From: Bacteriovorax sp.
GTDB taxonomy: Bacteria > Bdellovibrionota > Bacteriovoracia > Bacteriovoracales > Bacteriovoracaceae
Length of the DNA stretch: 64,000 bases
NCBI GenBank assembly: GCA_014378525.1
Contig: JACMNL010000004.1
Span: forward strand, 1-64,000
Direction of reading: 5' to 3'
Shown: positions 1 through 8,587 of the stretch, one piece after another
How positions within the stretch are numbered: position 1 is the stretch's first letter
Layout of the letters: each line of letters starts with the position of its first letter
Notes under the pieces: generated by a model
Told to the model about the DNA's origin: nothing
Database searches by the model: none
Seen by the model: only the letters and a program-made list of their open reading frames with translations
Position numbers and translations under genes: made by a program

Positions 1-189
1 CGTACAAATTTCCAGATTCAATAAGGGAAGAGCGACAAGACAATTTCTTTCGTGATCGAATCCCGGACACTTTTCAGGAGCAAGCCCTGTGAACCAGTTA
101 TTTCCGAATTCTTTTTTAATCGTATTATCAAATGTTATATCTTTTCCCGACTTTGATAAATTGGGATTTCTTGTAATGGTAACGGCCAT
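1..189 (-). CDS. hypothetical protein, partial (N-terminal 63 residues)
   Basis: The frame is open from an ATG at 189 to the window edge with no stop, so this is the first 63 codons of a longer gene. An AGAGG Shine-Dalgarno-like run lies just upstream of the ATG. The visible protein has no signal peptide and starts MAVTITRNPNLSKSGKDI. Three cysteines fall in residues 40-62 (ECPGF-, RNCLV- and EICT-type contexts). I do not recognise a family. It lies downstream of the sugar dehydrogenase gene, separated from it by a terminator, so it probably has its own promoter in 190-288. Confidence 0.6.
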   Translation of the reverse strand, partial: MAVTITRNPNLSKSGKDITFDNTIKKEFGNNWFTGLAPEKCPGFDHERNCLVALPLLNLEICT

Positions 190-288
190 ACTTTGCCTCT
201 AATAGTAGTTTTTAATGACAACTTATTTTCCGCCTATTTTGAAGTTTTGTCATTGGAAGATTGAGGAAGCCTAAGCTAGGTCTAACGG

Positions 289-312
289 AAAAAAGGTTAC
301 TAAGCAGTAACC
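289..312 (-). terminator. rho-independent terminator after the sugar dehydrogenase
   Basis: Inverted repeat GGTTACT (295-301) / AGTAACC (306-312) with loop AAGC, and a run of six A on the + strand at 289-294. On the minus strand this is a 7-bp hairpin followed by six T, directly downstream of the dehydrogenase stop. Confidence 0.8.
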
Positions 313-325
313 TGACTAACCCTGA

Positions 326-1423
326 TTATTTTGTTGGTTTAAGTCTGAGCAGTTTACCGCTGTCAGTTGAGAGATAAATGAGACCATCTGGTCCGGTTTT
401 TACCTGCCTAAATCGCTCGCCTAAATCATCAAGAAGTTTTTCTTCTTTTATCATTTTCATATTCTTATCCATTACGACGCGGTGTAAATGACCGTGATTA
501 AGTGTCGCCAGAAAAAGATTTCTTGAAAACTTAGGGAATACCGTACCAGTGTAAATCATGATCCCTGAGGGATTAATCGATGGTACCCAATGAAAAACAG
601 GCTGCACCATCCCTGTTCTTTCTGTCGTACCGATTGACGGTCCCCAGTATTCTTTTCCGTATGTAATGACCGGCCATCCGTAGTTCAACCCTTTTTTAAT
701 CAGGTTTACTTCATCACCACCGCGCGGGCCGAATTCTGCTTCAATAAGATTTCCGTCCGGATCGATGATGAGTCCCTGAGGATTTCGATGACCCAGACTC
801 CATATTTCAGGAAGTGCATCTTTAGTTTTTACGAAAGGATTATCGGCAGGGGCCTTGCCTTCTTTGGTTAAACGTAAAACTTTTCCCTGATGAGTAATGA
901 GATCCTGAGCATGCTCTCTTTTATTTCTCTCTCCCACACTCATAAAAATAAATCCGTCTTTATCAATGACGATTCGAGAACCGAAATGTTCACCGCCTGT
1001 TGAAAACGCCTGCGCCTGAAATAATCTGGCGCCGGTTAACGTTTTTTTATCAGCAGATAATTTTCCTTTAAATAAACTTGTCGTCGCACCTTTTGGATCG
1101 GGATCAGAGTATGTCAGATAAACATCTTCTTTTTTATGATCGATATAAACATCAAGCAGACCTCCCTGCGATTCAATAAAAACCTTTGGAGCACCGGCCA
1201 CATCAAAAGACTTGAGGGTTTTTAAATCCAGGTATTTTAATTTTCCGTCGCGCTCACTGAAAATCATTTCATTCGCAGCTTTCGGATCTAAAAAATCAAA
1301 TCCCCAGATGACATCTTTACCTTCGTAAAGTTTTTCAATTGTAAACTTCTGCCCTTCAGAAATATAATCTTTGGCAAACGTTTGCGAAGAAAAAACCATT
1401 ACTAAAAGTAAAATATATTTCAT
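326..1423 (-). CDS. PQQ-dependent sugar (aldose) dehydrogenase, GSDH/YliI family
   Basis: Secreted 365-residue protein with a Sec signal peptide (MKYILLLVMVFSSQTFA). Family hallmarks are GGEHFGSRIVIDKDG and VGERN near residue 145-165, then GHRNPQG, EFGPRGGDEVN and LNYGWP around 210-250. These are conserved in soluble glucose/aldose dehydrogenases of the six-bladed beta-propeller type (E. coli YliI/Asd). Such enzymes oxidise aldose sugars in the periplasm with PQQ as cofactor; the substrate cannot be read here. The usual HGP of the PQQ region appears as FGP. The start ATG overlaps the stop of the upstream secreted protein (ATGA), so the two are translationally coupled. Confidence 0.88.
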   Translation of the reverse strand: MKYILLLVMVFSSQTFAKDYISEGQKFTIEKLYEGKDVIWGFDFLDPKAANEMIFSERDGKLKYLDLKTLKSFDVAGAPKVFIESQGGLLDVYIDHKKEDVYLTYSDPDPKGATTSLFKGKLSADKKTLTGARLFQAQAFSTGGEHFGSRIVIDKDGFIFMSVGERNKREHAQDLITHQGKVLRLTKEGKAPADNPFVKTKDALPEIWSLGHRNPQGLIIDPDGNLIEAEFGPRGGDEVNLIKKGLNYGWPVITYGKEYWGPSIGTTERTGMVQPVFHWVPSINPSGIMIYTGTVFPKFSRNLFLATLNHGHLHRVVMDKNMKMIKEEKLLDDLGERFRQVKTGPDGLIYLSTDSGKLLRLKPTK

Positions 1424-1983
1424 AAAGGAAGTCCGTTCACATTGGGTTTCAATGTGCAGAACGCATAAGAAAATCCGCGAAGCCAGGCAAGAAAATAAAT
1501 TTCTTTCGTCTCAACATTCTGGCGTGCCCAGTAAACAAGTGCCGGGTATCCCTGCTCATCAAGAACTGCTGCTGTTGCAGAAGTTGAATGCCATGTAATT
1601 CTTCCGGCATCATGCCAGTCCGGTGACATTTCTCTTCTGGCATCAGCAAGCGACCAGTCGGCCATATCATTTCCATCTCCAAAAAACTGAAGTACCGGAG
1701 ACATGAATGCGCCTTTTGCATCTGTATCTAACAGCATTCCAATGTAATGAGTTGTATCCGGATCAAGCGAAGCTGACTGATGATTACATTCACCGGAATA
1801 CATTCCGGGAACAAATTTTGGAGCAGTCGGTGTACTTAAAAAATTGTTGTACATCGTCTCCATTTTTTCAGTACAGCCGTCGTAACAGGCATCTTCCAGA
1901 ATTTCAGGAGCGTCCCAAGCGTGAGCTGAGACCGAAATGAGAACTGCGAGAGAACAAAAAACCGTGCGGATAGCATTTTTCAT
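1420..1983 (-). CDS. secreted hypothetical protein
   Basis: 187 residues with a clear signal peptide (MKNAIRTVFCSLAVLISVSAHA). The mature part has cysteines near residues 33, 37, 66 and 177 that could form disulfides, and aromatic-rich stretches (ADWSLADARREMSPDWHDAG, YFLAWLRGFSYAF). I do not recognise a family. The ORF ends 4 nt inside the PQQ-type sugar dehydrogenase gene, which suggests a common periplasmic role or at least co-expression. Confidence 0.75.
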   Translation of the reverse strand: MKNAIRTVFCSLAVLISVSAHAWDAPEILEDACYDGCTEKMETMYNNFLSTPTAPKFVPGMYSGECNHQSASLDPDTTHYIGMLLDTDAKGAFMSPVLQFFGDGNDMADWSLADARREMSPDWHDAGRITWHSTSATAAVLDEQGYPALVYWARQNVETKEIYFLAWLRGFSYAFCTLKPNVNGLPL

Positions 1984-1994
1984 AAAAACTCCAA

Positions 1995-3101
1995 TTAAAC
2001 ATTCAAAGTAAAAGCGAGTTTCTCTTCGCTCTTACCATTTACTTTTATATTCCAGAAATGCTTCCCGCTGTAATAAGTCCGTGTCGTGACGGCCTTAAGC
2101 GGAATATTAAATGACATTATTTTTTTCTCGGAAGGAGCTAGCTCAATACTCTTTCCCTTGAAACATTTAATATTGTGTTTATTATTTGCGCGAAGAAGAT
2201 GGACTTCGTGATCGAGAATAATTTTTAATTTTTTCGAACTTTTATTTTTGAATTCAACTTCTACCTGCAGGACTTTCCCCAGCTGAACTTTTTTCGTAAT
2301 AATTTTCTGAGAAAGTACTTCCACTTTCCCCGATTCCACCCCATGAAGTAAAAAAGCTTTCGCATGCCCTTTTTTAATCAGCGTTCGGCTGGCATGACGG
2401 ATTACCCAGTCCAGGTTTTTATCGAAGTCGTCTGACTTCTGCCATTCTAGTAATTTTTTAACGACCAGATCAGGATGATTTTTCGAATGGTCATTTAAAT
2501 GATTGGCCACAGACTTTCTGACATATTCAGATTCATCATTTTTTAAAATTTCAAGAAGCGACCATGTCGCCAGTGGATCTTTTACAAACCCCGGAAGTTT
2601 TTGTCCCCATGGAAGCAACGGACGCGAACCTTCACTCACTAAACGTCTCACATGCTCATCTTTATCTTTTACCCATTTTTCGAAATGAATCAGCGTTCTT
2701 TTTTCATCATTTATAAAAAAAGCTCGTACCGCAAACTCTCCGGTAAAAACTTTTGTCATCTCTTTCAGGACATTCAACGATAAATCAAATTCGGGAATTC
2801 CAAATCGCGAAACATATTCAGTCAAAGGCCAGACTGCAAATCCACTGACACCAATAGAATCTTTATCGTTTTGTTGAATCGCCCCTTTCAAAATTGGAAG
2901 TGACTTCTTCAAATTAGCAGGCATCAGTCCGTGAAGTTTAACAGCTAAAAAAATTACTCTGTCCTTCAATTCCAGCGGAGCTAATTCTTTATCAATATTT
3001 TTGAGAAAAGTTTTTTTGTCGAATTCTGGATAATTCCTGATTATTGCGGCCGCAAGATTAGCTGCCACTTTGTCATTGATCATGTTTTTGAATGGTTCCA
3101 T
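1995..3101 (-). CDS. AlkC-like DNA alkylation repair protein (HEAT repeats plus C-terminal Ig-like domain)
   Basis: Cytoplasmic 368-residue protein. The N-terminus MEPFKNMIN and the motifs RRLVSEGSRPLLPWG and YVRKSVANHLNDHSKNHPDLV match the AlkC/AlkD superfamily of HEAT-like-repeat DNA glycosylases, which excise N3- and N7-alkylated purines. The last ~110 residues (KVQLGKVLQVEVEFKNKSSK onward) are beta-rich and look like the Ig-like domain reported for AlkC. An in-frame TTG lies 18 nt upstream, but family proteins begin at the MxEPxKN block, so I chose the ATG at 3101; neither start has a good Shine-Dalgarno. No co-transcribed ada or alkB is seen. Confidence 0.82.
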   Translation of the reverse strand: MEPFKNMINDKVAANLAAAIIRNYPEFDKKTFLKNIDKELAPLELKDRVIFLAVKLHGLMPANLKKSLPILKGAIQQNDKDSIGVSGFAVWPLTEYVSRFGIPEFDLSLNVLKEMTKVFTGEFAVRAFFINDEKRTLIHFEKWVKDKDEHVRRLVSEGSRPLLPWGQKLPGFVKDPLATWSLLEILKNDESEYVRKSVANHLNDHSKNHPDLVVKKLLEWQKSDDFDKNLDWVIRHASRTLIKKGHAKAFLLHGVESGKVEVLSQKIITKKVQLGKVLQVEVEFKNKSSKKLKIILDHEVHLLRANNKHNIKCFKGKSIELAPSEKKIMSFNIPLKAVTTRTYYSGKHFWNIKVNGKSEEKLAFTLNV

Positions 3102-3202
3102 AACAAAAAGTATATTCAATAAATAATTGCAATGAAAACGGGGTGCGCAATAATTTGCCTACGATTGTAATGCATTGGGGAGCATGGTAAAAAAACTTAT
3201 CC

Positions 3203-3814
3203 ATGAACAAAATGACCGGTTACCTAAACAGTATTTACGCTGACAATAATCTTCCTTCTTCGCTGCTAAGAAGAAGCGAGCTCGTACGCGAAATGCAGGA
3301 GCTGGAAGGTAAAACCATTCATTGTTTCACTTGCCCGGGCACCTGCTGCACACAGGCCGCGAATTCCATGCTGATCACTCCGATTGAAGCACTGGAAATT
3401 CTCGCAGGCCTCAACATCGAATCTTTCGATGAGTATGCACTTCAATCTCTCAAAGACCGTCTGAATGAAACTATAAAAAGCTACCGACTGAATGTTGAAA
3501 TCTACACCGGCAAAAAAAATGTTTCTGAATTTCGAAAAACCTACACATGCCCATTTTTTAACAACGGTGCCCTCGGTTGCGGACTTTCAAGATCGAGTAA
3601 ACCTTACGGTTGTCTGGGATTCAATCCCAAAACTTCAGAAGACAACGGTAAATCGTGTTCATCGAACACAGCTCTTCTTGAAAACAGAGAAAATGAATTT
3701 ATAAAAACAGAAGACTCTGCCAATGCTCAAATCAGAAAAGACTTAGGCCTTTACTGGACGAAACAAAACATCCCGCAAGCGCTTTTAGATGTTTTAGAAA
3801 AAATCAAAAACTGA
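3203..3814 (+). CDS. CxxCxxCC (YkgJ-type) zinc/iron-chelating domain protein
   Basis: 203 residues, cytoplasmic. Residues 40-50 hold HCFTCPGTCC, and residues 113-140 hold TCPFF, GCGLS and YGCLGF, a cysteine arrangement typical of the YkgJ/UPF0153 family, predicted to bind Zn or an Fe-S centre. The family's function is poorly known. The spacing between the cysteine blocks is longer than in the second family member at 6681-7082. It lies 12 nt upstream of the EamA permease and is probably co-transcribed with it. Confidence 0.75.
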   Translation: MNKMTGYLNSIYADNNLPSSLLRRSELVREMQELEGKTIHCFTCPGTCCTQAANSMLITPIEALEILAGLNIESFDEYALQSLKDRLNETIKSYRLNVEIYTGKKNVSEFRKTYTCPFFNNGALGCGLSRSSKPYGCLGFNPKTSEDNGKSCSSNTALLENRENEFIKTEDSANAQIRKDLGLYWTKQNIPQALLDVLEKIKN

Positions 3815-3826
3815 TAACCTTATCCC

Positions 3827-4708
3827 ATGTCTGAAAAACTCTCATCACGTCAGTTAGGATTTATACAGATCATTTTATCAGGTGCCTGTTTCGGCGCTCT
3901 GGGATTTTTTGGAAAAAAAGCTTTTGAAAACTCAATTGCTCCCGGAGAATTGTTAGCGCTTCGCTATTCAATCTCCGCCATCATCACAGGACTCATCATC
4001 CTTTTAACAAATCCAAAGTCACTGATCCTGAATCGCTTTCATTTACTCTCATCAATCATGCTCGGAATTTTTGGATATGCTCTTTTCTCTAGTTTATTTT
4101 TCATGGCACTCACAGGTCTTTCTGCTTCACTCACAGTTTTACTACTCTACACCTACCCAGTAATGGTCGCCGTCCTGTCACAATTTATTTTAAAAGAACG
4201 CTTGGGAAAACTTGGAGTCTACGCTCTCATCGTCGTCTCAATCGGTATGACCTGTTTAGTATGGGGTGAATGGGCCGTGAGCAGTACAGAGTTTTTATTA
4301 TACGGAATTGGTTCAGCTTTTTTCTACGCTCTCTACATTATGTACTCACGAAAATATCTAAGAGACATTCCGGCCATGCCGTCTTCATTTTATGTTCAGC
4401 TGGGTGCCGGAGTTTGTTTATCACTTATTCACTTTCACAATATCGACAGGCCAAAAGAAATTCTCACCAATCACACCGTTCTCATTTTCAGCATGGCAAT
4501 CATCTGCTCACTTATGGCGATGACTTTATTTCTCGCAGGCCTGCGAAGAATTTCTTCCAGCGAAGCTTCAATATTAAGTACAACTGAACCGCTGTTCGGA
4601 GTACTGATTGCGAGTTTATTTCTCGGAGAAAAATTAGCGTTGATTCAAATGGCGGGTGGAGTTTTGATATTAATCGGTATGATCCTGATCGCGAAATCTA
4701 AGAAATAA
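3827..4708 (+). CDS. EamA/DMT-family inner-membrane permease
   Basis: 293 residues with about ten hydrophobic helices in two repeated halves, each with the EamA layout. The first half has FGALGFFGKKAFENSIAPGELLALR and the second has SSEASILSTTEPLFGVLIASLFLGE, a typical DMT signature. The substrate is not predictable; relatives export amino acids and other metabolites. The gene lies right after the CxxCxxCC gene and is followed by a bidirectional terminator. No good Shine-Dalgarno is visible, consistent with coupling to the upstream gene. Confidence 0.85.
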   Translation: MSEKLSSRQLGFIQIILSGACFGALGFFGKKAFENSIAPGELLALRYSISAIITGLIILLTNPKSLILNRFHLLSSIMLGIFGYALFSSLFFMALTGLSASLTVLLLYTYPVMVAVLSQFILKERLGKLGVYALIVVSIGMTCLVWGEWAVSSTEFLLYGIGSAFFYALYIMYSRKYLRDIPAMPSSFYVQLGAGVCLSLIHFHNIDRPKEILTNHTVLIFSMAIICSLMAMTLFLAGLRRISSSEASILSTTEPLFGVLIASLFLGEKLALIQMAGGVLILIGMILIAKSKK

Positions 4709-4720
4709 AAAGTTGAAATA

Positions 4721-4751
4721 AAAAAGGCCATCTTATGATGGCCTTTCTTTT
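4721..4751. terminator. bidirectional rho-independent terminator
   Basis: AAAAAGGCCATC / GATGGCCTTTCTTTT with loop TTAT. It has A-tract and T-tract on the two sides, so it can end both the EamA gene on + and the small secreted gene on -. Confidence 0.85.
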
Positions 4752-4774
4752 CATTATTGTTTTTGAAACAAAAA

Positions 4775-4975
4775 TTATTTTGTAGCTGGAGCAGTAGTTT
4801 CAGCAGTAGCTGGAGCAGCAAGTTTTGCTTTTACACAAGACTTCATTGCTTTTTTAGCTGTTCCTTCTGACTTACAAGCTTCCATAGCTGCTTTTCTTTC
4901 TGCTTTAGTTGCTTTAGCTCCAGCGAAAGCTGTAACTGAAGTAAGTGCAAGAGCGATTAAAAGTGCGTTTTTCAT
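4775..4975 (-). CDS. small secreted Ala/Lys-rich protein
   Basis: 66 residues from the ATG at 4975, which has an AGGAG-type Shine-Dalgarno 8 nt upstream; the longer frame to 5008 has no such signal. The signal peptide MKNALLIALALTSVTAFA precedes a short mature chain with two cysteines (EACKSEG and KSCVKAK) and an Ala/Thr-rich tail. It resembles the small lysine-rich periplasmic proteins common in this lineage; no function is known to me. Confidence 0.7.
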   Translation of the reverse strand: MKNALLIALALTSVTAFAGAKATKAERKAAMEACKSEGTAKKAMKSCVKAKLAAPATAETTAPATK

Positions 4976-5143
4976 CTGAGATCTCCTAGTAGGTATGATT
5001 AAGGCCATTCGATATGAATGTCTTTGTTGTTATTTTTCTTAAAACTATAATCACATGTTGAAATTAATAAAAGATTTAAAAGAGATTAAAAGAAATTAAT
5101 CTGCTGGATGCGGTGTTTCGTTCTGTGAATTCGAGCACTTTAC

Positions 5144-6472
5144 CTATAGCAAAATGCCCTTTAAAAATAGGCTCGCCACAGTAAAATAGATGACTAAACC
5201 AGTTACATCCACCAATGTGGCCACGAATGGCGCAGATGATGTCGCTGGATCGAGTCCTAGGCGTCTTAAAAGAAATGGTAGCATAGATCCTGCGAGAGTT
5301 CCCCACAAAACAATTCCTACTAAACTACAGGCCACACTGAGTGCGACTAATACATAGTGAGCACCATAAAGAACTTCGCGGCCGGGCCACATTATAATTC
5401 TGAGAAAACCAATTGATCCAAGAATAACTCCAAGACTTAATCCGGAAACTAATTCACGGGACATTACTCTCCACCAATCACGTAGTCGAACTTCACCAAG
5501 GGCCATCGCACGAATAATTAAAGTCGTTGCCTGAGAGCCGGAGTTTCCGCCTGAAGAAATGACGAGTGGAATGAATAGTGCGAGTACAACTGCTTTTGCA
5601 ATATCGTGTTCATAGTGGCTCATTGCTGTTGCCGTGAACATCTCCCCAATGAAAAGTGCCATAAGCCAACCAGCACGTTTTTTAATCATCGCCGGTAAAC
5701 TAATATCCAGGTAAGGTTCGCCAAGTGCTTCCATACCTCCCATCTTATGAATATCTTCTGTCGCTTCTTCTTCGAGTACTTCAACAACGTCATCAACGGT
5801 GATGATCCCTTTCATAACAAGGTTTTCATCGACAACCGGAATCGCTAAAAAATTATGGTTAGAAAAAGTTTGCGAAATACTTTCCTGATTTTCATCCTGA
5901 AGAACAGTGACGAGATCAGTGTTCATAATTTCATGAACAGTGGAATGATTTTTTGCCAGGAAAAGTTCACGTAAAGAAACAACACCTAGAAGAACCTGAG
6001 TGCGGTCTAAAACGTAGGCGTAATAAATGGTTTCGATTTGTGATTTCGATTGAGCGCGAAGATATCTGATCGCTTCTTCTACAGTCATCTCCGGGCGAAG
6101 ACGTGCAAAGCGCGAGTTCATTAATCCCCCGGCCTCATCTTCAGCATAGGCCATAAGAACTTTTACTTCGACTAAAGTTGCGTAGTCTAAATATCTAAGA
6201 GCTGCTGCCTGGGATTCTTCATTTAAGTTCTGAACTAAATCGGCGATATCATCGGGAGCTAAAAGACGAATCCACGAGCGCTTTTCTGCGTGCGGAATTT
6301 CTTCAAAGAGTTCGGCCTGATAGTCTGATGAAAGATTGATGAAAAGTTCTTCCTGATCGATACGTCCAAGCATGGCAAAAACGTCTTCGCGTTGAGAGAA
6401 CGTTAGTACCTGCCAGTTATCAAGCAAGTTTTCTAAAGAGAAGTCATCATTTAAAAGTGTAGTAGTTTCCAT
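5144..6472 (-). CDS. mgtE: MgtE-type magnesium transporter
   Basis: 442 residues. The N-terminal MgtE_N superhelix spans about 1-130. Two CBS domains follow at about 140-260 (VHEIMNTDLVTVLQDENQ, FLAIPVVDENLVMKGIITVD). Five membrane helices from about 285 include SSGGNSGSQATTL and LGLDPATSSAPFVATLVDVTG, the latter with the acidic residue that lines the Mg2+ pore. It imports Mg2+ under control of the cytosolic CBS/N domains. Length fits the family. It is a single-gene unit with a 208-bp upstream gap in which I see no recognisable Mg2+ riboswitch. Confidence 0.93.
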   Translation of the reverse strand: METTTLLNDDFSLENLLDNWQVLTFSQREDVFAMLGRIDQEELFINLSSDYQAELFEEIPHAEKRSWIRLLAPDDIADLVQNLNEESQAAALRYLDYATLVEVKVLMAYAEDEAGGLMNSRFARLRPEMTVEEAIRYLRAQSKSQIETIYYAYVLDRTQVLLGVVSLRELFLAKNHSTVHEIMNTDLVTVLQDENQESISQTFSNHNFLAIPVVDENLVMKGIITVDDVVEVLEEEATEDIHKMGGMEALGEPYLDISLPAMIKKRAGWLMALFIGEMFTATAMSHYEHDIAKAVVLALFIPLVISSGGNSGSQATTLIIRAMALGEVRLRDWWRVMSRELVSGLSLGVILGSIGFLRIIMWPGREVLYGAHYVLVALSVACSLVGIVLWGTLAGSMLPFLLRRLGLDPATSSAPFVATLVDVTGLVIYFTVASLFLKGILL

Positions 6473-6680
6473 TTAAGCACCAATTATTTTCATGGGTGGA
6501 TCTTAAGTGGATAGAGGTTGGAAATTAAGCCGACATTTTCTCCACTGAGTTTTTTATTGTATTGAACTTGGGATCTTCGTCCATCTTGTCTTCTCTCAGT
6601 TGAGTTGCGGTTGATAATATTTACCGAAATTTAATCCCACTCTATCTAAATGGCAAACACTTTTATAAGATCGCATCAAG

Positions 6681-7082
6681 ATGAGTAAAAAAAACACACC
6701 CGGAAAAATAGAAGAGCATCTCAAAGATTTGAGTCGCTGGTCTCATTATAAAAAAGGTATGTGCGATACTTGTGAAGGACTTTGTTGTTACATGCCGGTC
6801 GAAGTAAAAACATCTGATCTAATCCGGATGGGCATCTTAGGCGACTTTCATTTAGAGATGTCAATCAAGGATCAAATTAAGGATGCACTCAAACATCCAG
6901 GCGTTCAAAGATACACGGCCTCAACCGAGAAATTTACACTCTCACAAAAACCCGATGCCTCATGTTTTTTTCTCGATCAAAATAAGCGCTGCACTCAATA
7001 TGATATACGCCCTGATACCTGCCGCAATCACCCTAAAATCGGACCACGCCCCGGCTTCTGTGCCTACATGAAAAAAGAATAA
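6681..7082 (+). CDS. CxxCxxCC (YkgJ-type) zinc/iron-chelating protein
   Basis: 133 residues, cytoplasmic. The motif MCDTCEGLCC at about residues 31-40 is followed by CFFLDQNKRCTQYDIRPDTCRN and a last cysteine in GFCAYM. This is the classical UPF0153/YkgJ layout, stronger than in the relative at 3203-3814. The function of the family is unknown; metal chelation is predicted. The desaturase gene follows on the same strand, so a metal-related link to that di-iron enzyme is possible but only inference. Confidence 0.8.
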   Translation: MSKKNTPGKIEEHLKDLSRWSHYKKGMCDTCEGLCCYMPVEVKTSDLIRMGILGDFHLEMSIKDQIKDALKHPGVQRYTASTEKFTLSQKPDASCFFLDQNKRCTQYDIRPDTCRNHPKIGPRPGFCAYMKKE

Positions 7083-7173
7083 TACTGGGCTTAATCTTTC
7101 TGGGAACTTGTCTAATGAAAAATCTACCATTGGCCATTCTAAAAGGGTTCTGATTGCGCTATTGTGGGCCCAT

Positions 7174-8187
7174 ATGACTACACAGAAACGCGACTTCATT
7201 AAAGATTCAGGCCCTAACCATCACATCGGCAGACGTCGTGAAATTATCGCTGCACATCCGGAGATCAGAAATCTTTACGGGCCTTATAGAATGTCTGCTT
7301 TGTACATTGTTCTTGTCGTCGCTTTTCAATTCGCTATCGCTTACTCGCTTCGCAACCAGGCATGGTGGTTAGTCGCAATTATCGCTTATGTTGTCGGTGC
7401 TTTCGCCAACCACTCTCTTTATGTCATGATCCATGAATGCACACACAATGTTGTTTTAAAAACTTCATTTGGAAATAAGGTGATGGGACTCGTTTGCGAT
7501 TTCCCTTTAGTGCTTCCCTCTGCAATGGGTTTCAGAAAATATCACATGATTCACCACAAGCATTTAGGTGAATACTCATACGATCCGGACATCACGAGCT
7601 ACCGCGAAGGAAACCTGGTTGGAAATTCTGCTATAAAAAAAGCAATCTGGTTAATGTTCTTTTCTGTTTCACAGGCACTTCGTCCTTTGAAAGTTCAGTT
7701 CTATAAACCACTCAATATCTGGACTGCGATCAATGTTCTAATCAACGTTGCAATTAACGTGGGCTTGTTTATCTACGCTGGCCCGATGGCATTCGTTTAT
7801 CTTTTACTTTCTACTTTATTTGCCCTTGGCCTTCATCCGTTAGGCGGACGCTGGATCCAGGAGCACTTCATTACAAAAGAAGGCCAGGAAACTTACAGCT
7901 ACTACGGGCCGTTGAATAAATTATGTTTCAATATGGGTTACCATAACGAGCACCACGACTTCATGAATGTTGCTTGGATTAATCAGCCGAAAGTAAAACA
8001 AATGGCACCTGAATTTTATGACAACTTAAAAAGTTATAATTCGTGGACCAAAGTTCTGTTGAATTTTATTTTTAATCCAGAGATTGATTCATTTACACGT
8101 ATGGTTCATCCGGACCGCCACCCGAAAGCGACGGTAGATAATGAAAAAATTCTTTATTCTAAAGAAGTTATTGAAACGTTCTTTTAA
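7174..8187 (+). CDS. sphingolipid delta-4 (dihydroceramide) desaturase-like membrane desaturase
   Basis: 338 residues from the ATG at 7174; an upstream in-frame TTG at 7108 would add 22 residues that family members lack. Three histidine boxes are present: HECTHN, HMIHHKHLG and GYHNEHHDF, expected to bind a di-iron centre. The N-terminal RRREIIAAHPEIRNLYGP and the C-terminal GQETYSYYGPLN are close to eukaryotic DES/DEGS1 dihydroceramide desaturases, which introduce the 4,5-trans double bond of the sphingoid base. Four membrane helices are visible. The sequence fits this family better than acyl-CoA or phospholipid desaturases. No serine palmitoyltransferase lies in the window. Confidence 0.85.
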   Translation: MTTQKRDFIKDSGPNHHIGRRREIIAAHPEIRNLYGPYRMSALYIVLVVAFQFAIAYSLRNQAWWLVAIIAYVVGAFANHSLYVMIHECTHNVVLKTSFGNKVMGLVCDFPLVLPSAMGFRKYHMIHHKHLGEYSYDPDITSYREGNLVGNSAIKKAIWLMFFSVSQALRPLKVQFYKPLNIWTAINVLINVAINVGLFIYAGPMAFVYLLLSTLFALGLHPLGGRWIQEHFITKEGQETYSYYGPLNKLCFNMGYHNEHHDFMNVAWINQPKVKQMAPEFYDNLKSYNSWTKVLLNFIFNPEIDSFTRMVHPDRHPKATVDNEKILYSKEVIETFF

Positions 8188-8193
8188 GTAAGC

Positions 8194-8514
8194 TTAGTTT
8201 CCGTCAACACCTTCTACATCTTCTTTTTTGTTAAGTGCTTTATGTGCAGCTTTTTGTTTGGCACATTCTGATTTATCAGTTTTTAAATTGCAAAATCCTT
8301 CTTGACCAGCACGACCGATTTTTCTAAGGACTTTTTTTGTTTCACCTGAAACATTTTTTGCGGCCTTAATAACTTTATCATCATCTTTTTTTGCAACCGG
8401 TTTATCATCAGTCTTTGTTGTCTCTACAACAGTAGTCGTCGTCGTCGTTGTAGTTGTCTCAGCGTGAAGGGATACAGAAAGTAACAAAGTCATTGTTAGT
8501 GTGAATAATTTCAT
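8194..8514 (-). CDS. small secreted Thr-rich, lysine-rich protein
   Basis: 106 residues with signal peptide MKLFTLTMTLLLSVSLHA followed by a run of nine threonines, then a Lys/Asp-rich charged stretch and two cysteines (GFCNLKTDKSEC) near residues 74-84. The Thr run is encoded by mixed Thr codons, so it is not a simple DNA repeat. No family recognised; probably a periplasmic or surface low-complexity protein. It converges with the desaturase gene, with only 6 nt between the stops. Confidence 0.65.
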   Translation of the reverse strand: MKLFTLTMTLLLSVSLHAETTTTTTTTTVVETTKTDDKPVAKKDDDKVIKAAKNVSGETKKVLRKIGRAGQEGFCNLKTDKSECAKQKAAHKALNKKEDVEGVDGN

Positions 8515-8587
8515 AAATATGCGTCCTTTGAAAAATCAGGTTTATATGTTTAAATTATCTTAACATCACTTTTATCAAGGAAGAAAT

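Noticed and set aside
7108-7173. TTG start for the desaturase, adding 22 residues
   Set aside because: Relatives start at the position of the ATG at 7174; the added part has no family counterpart.
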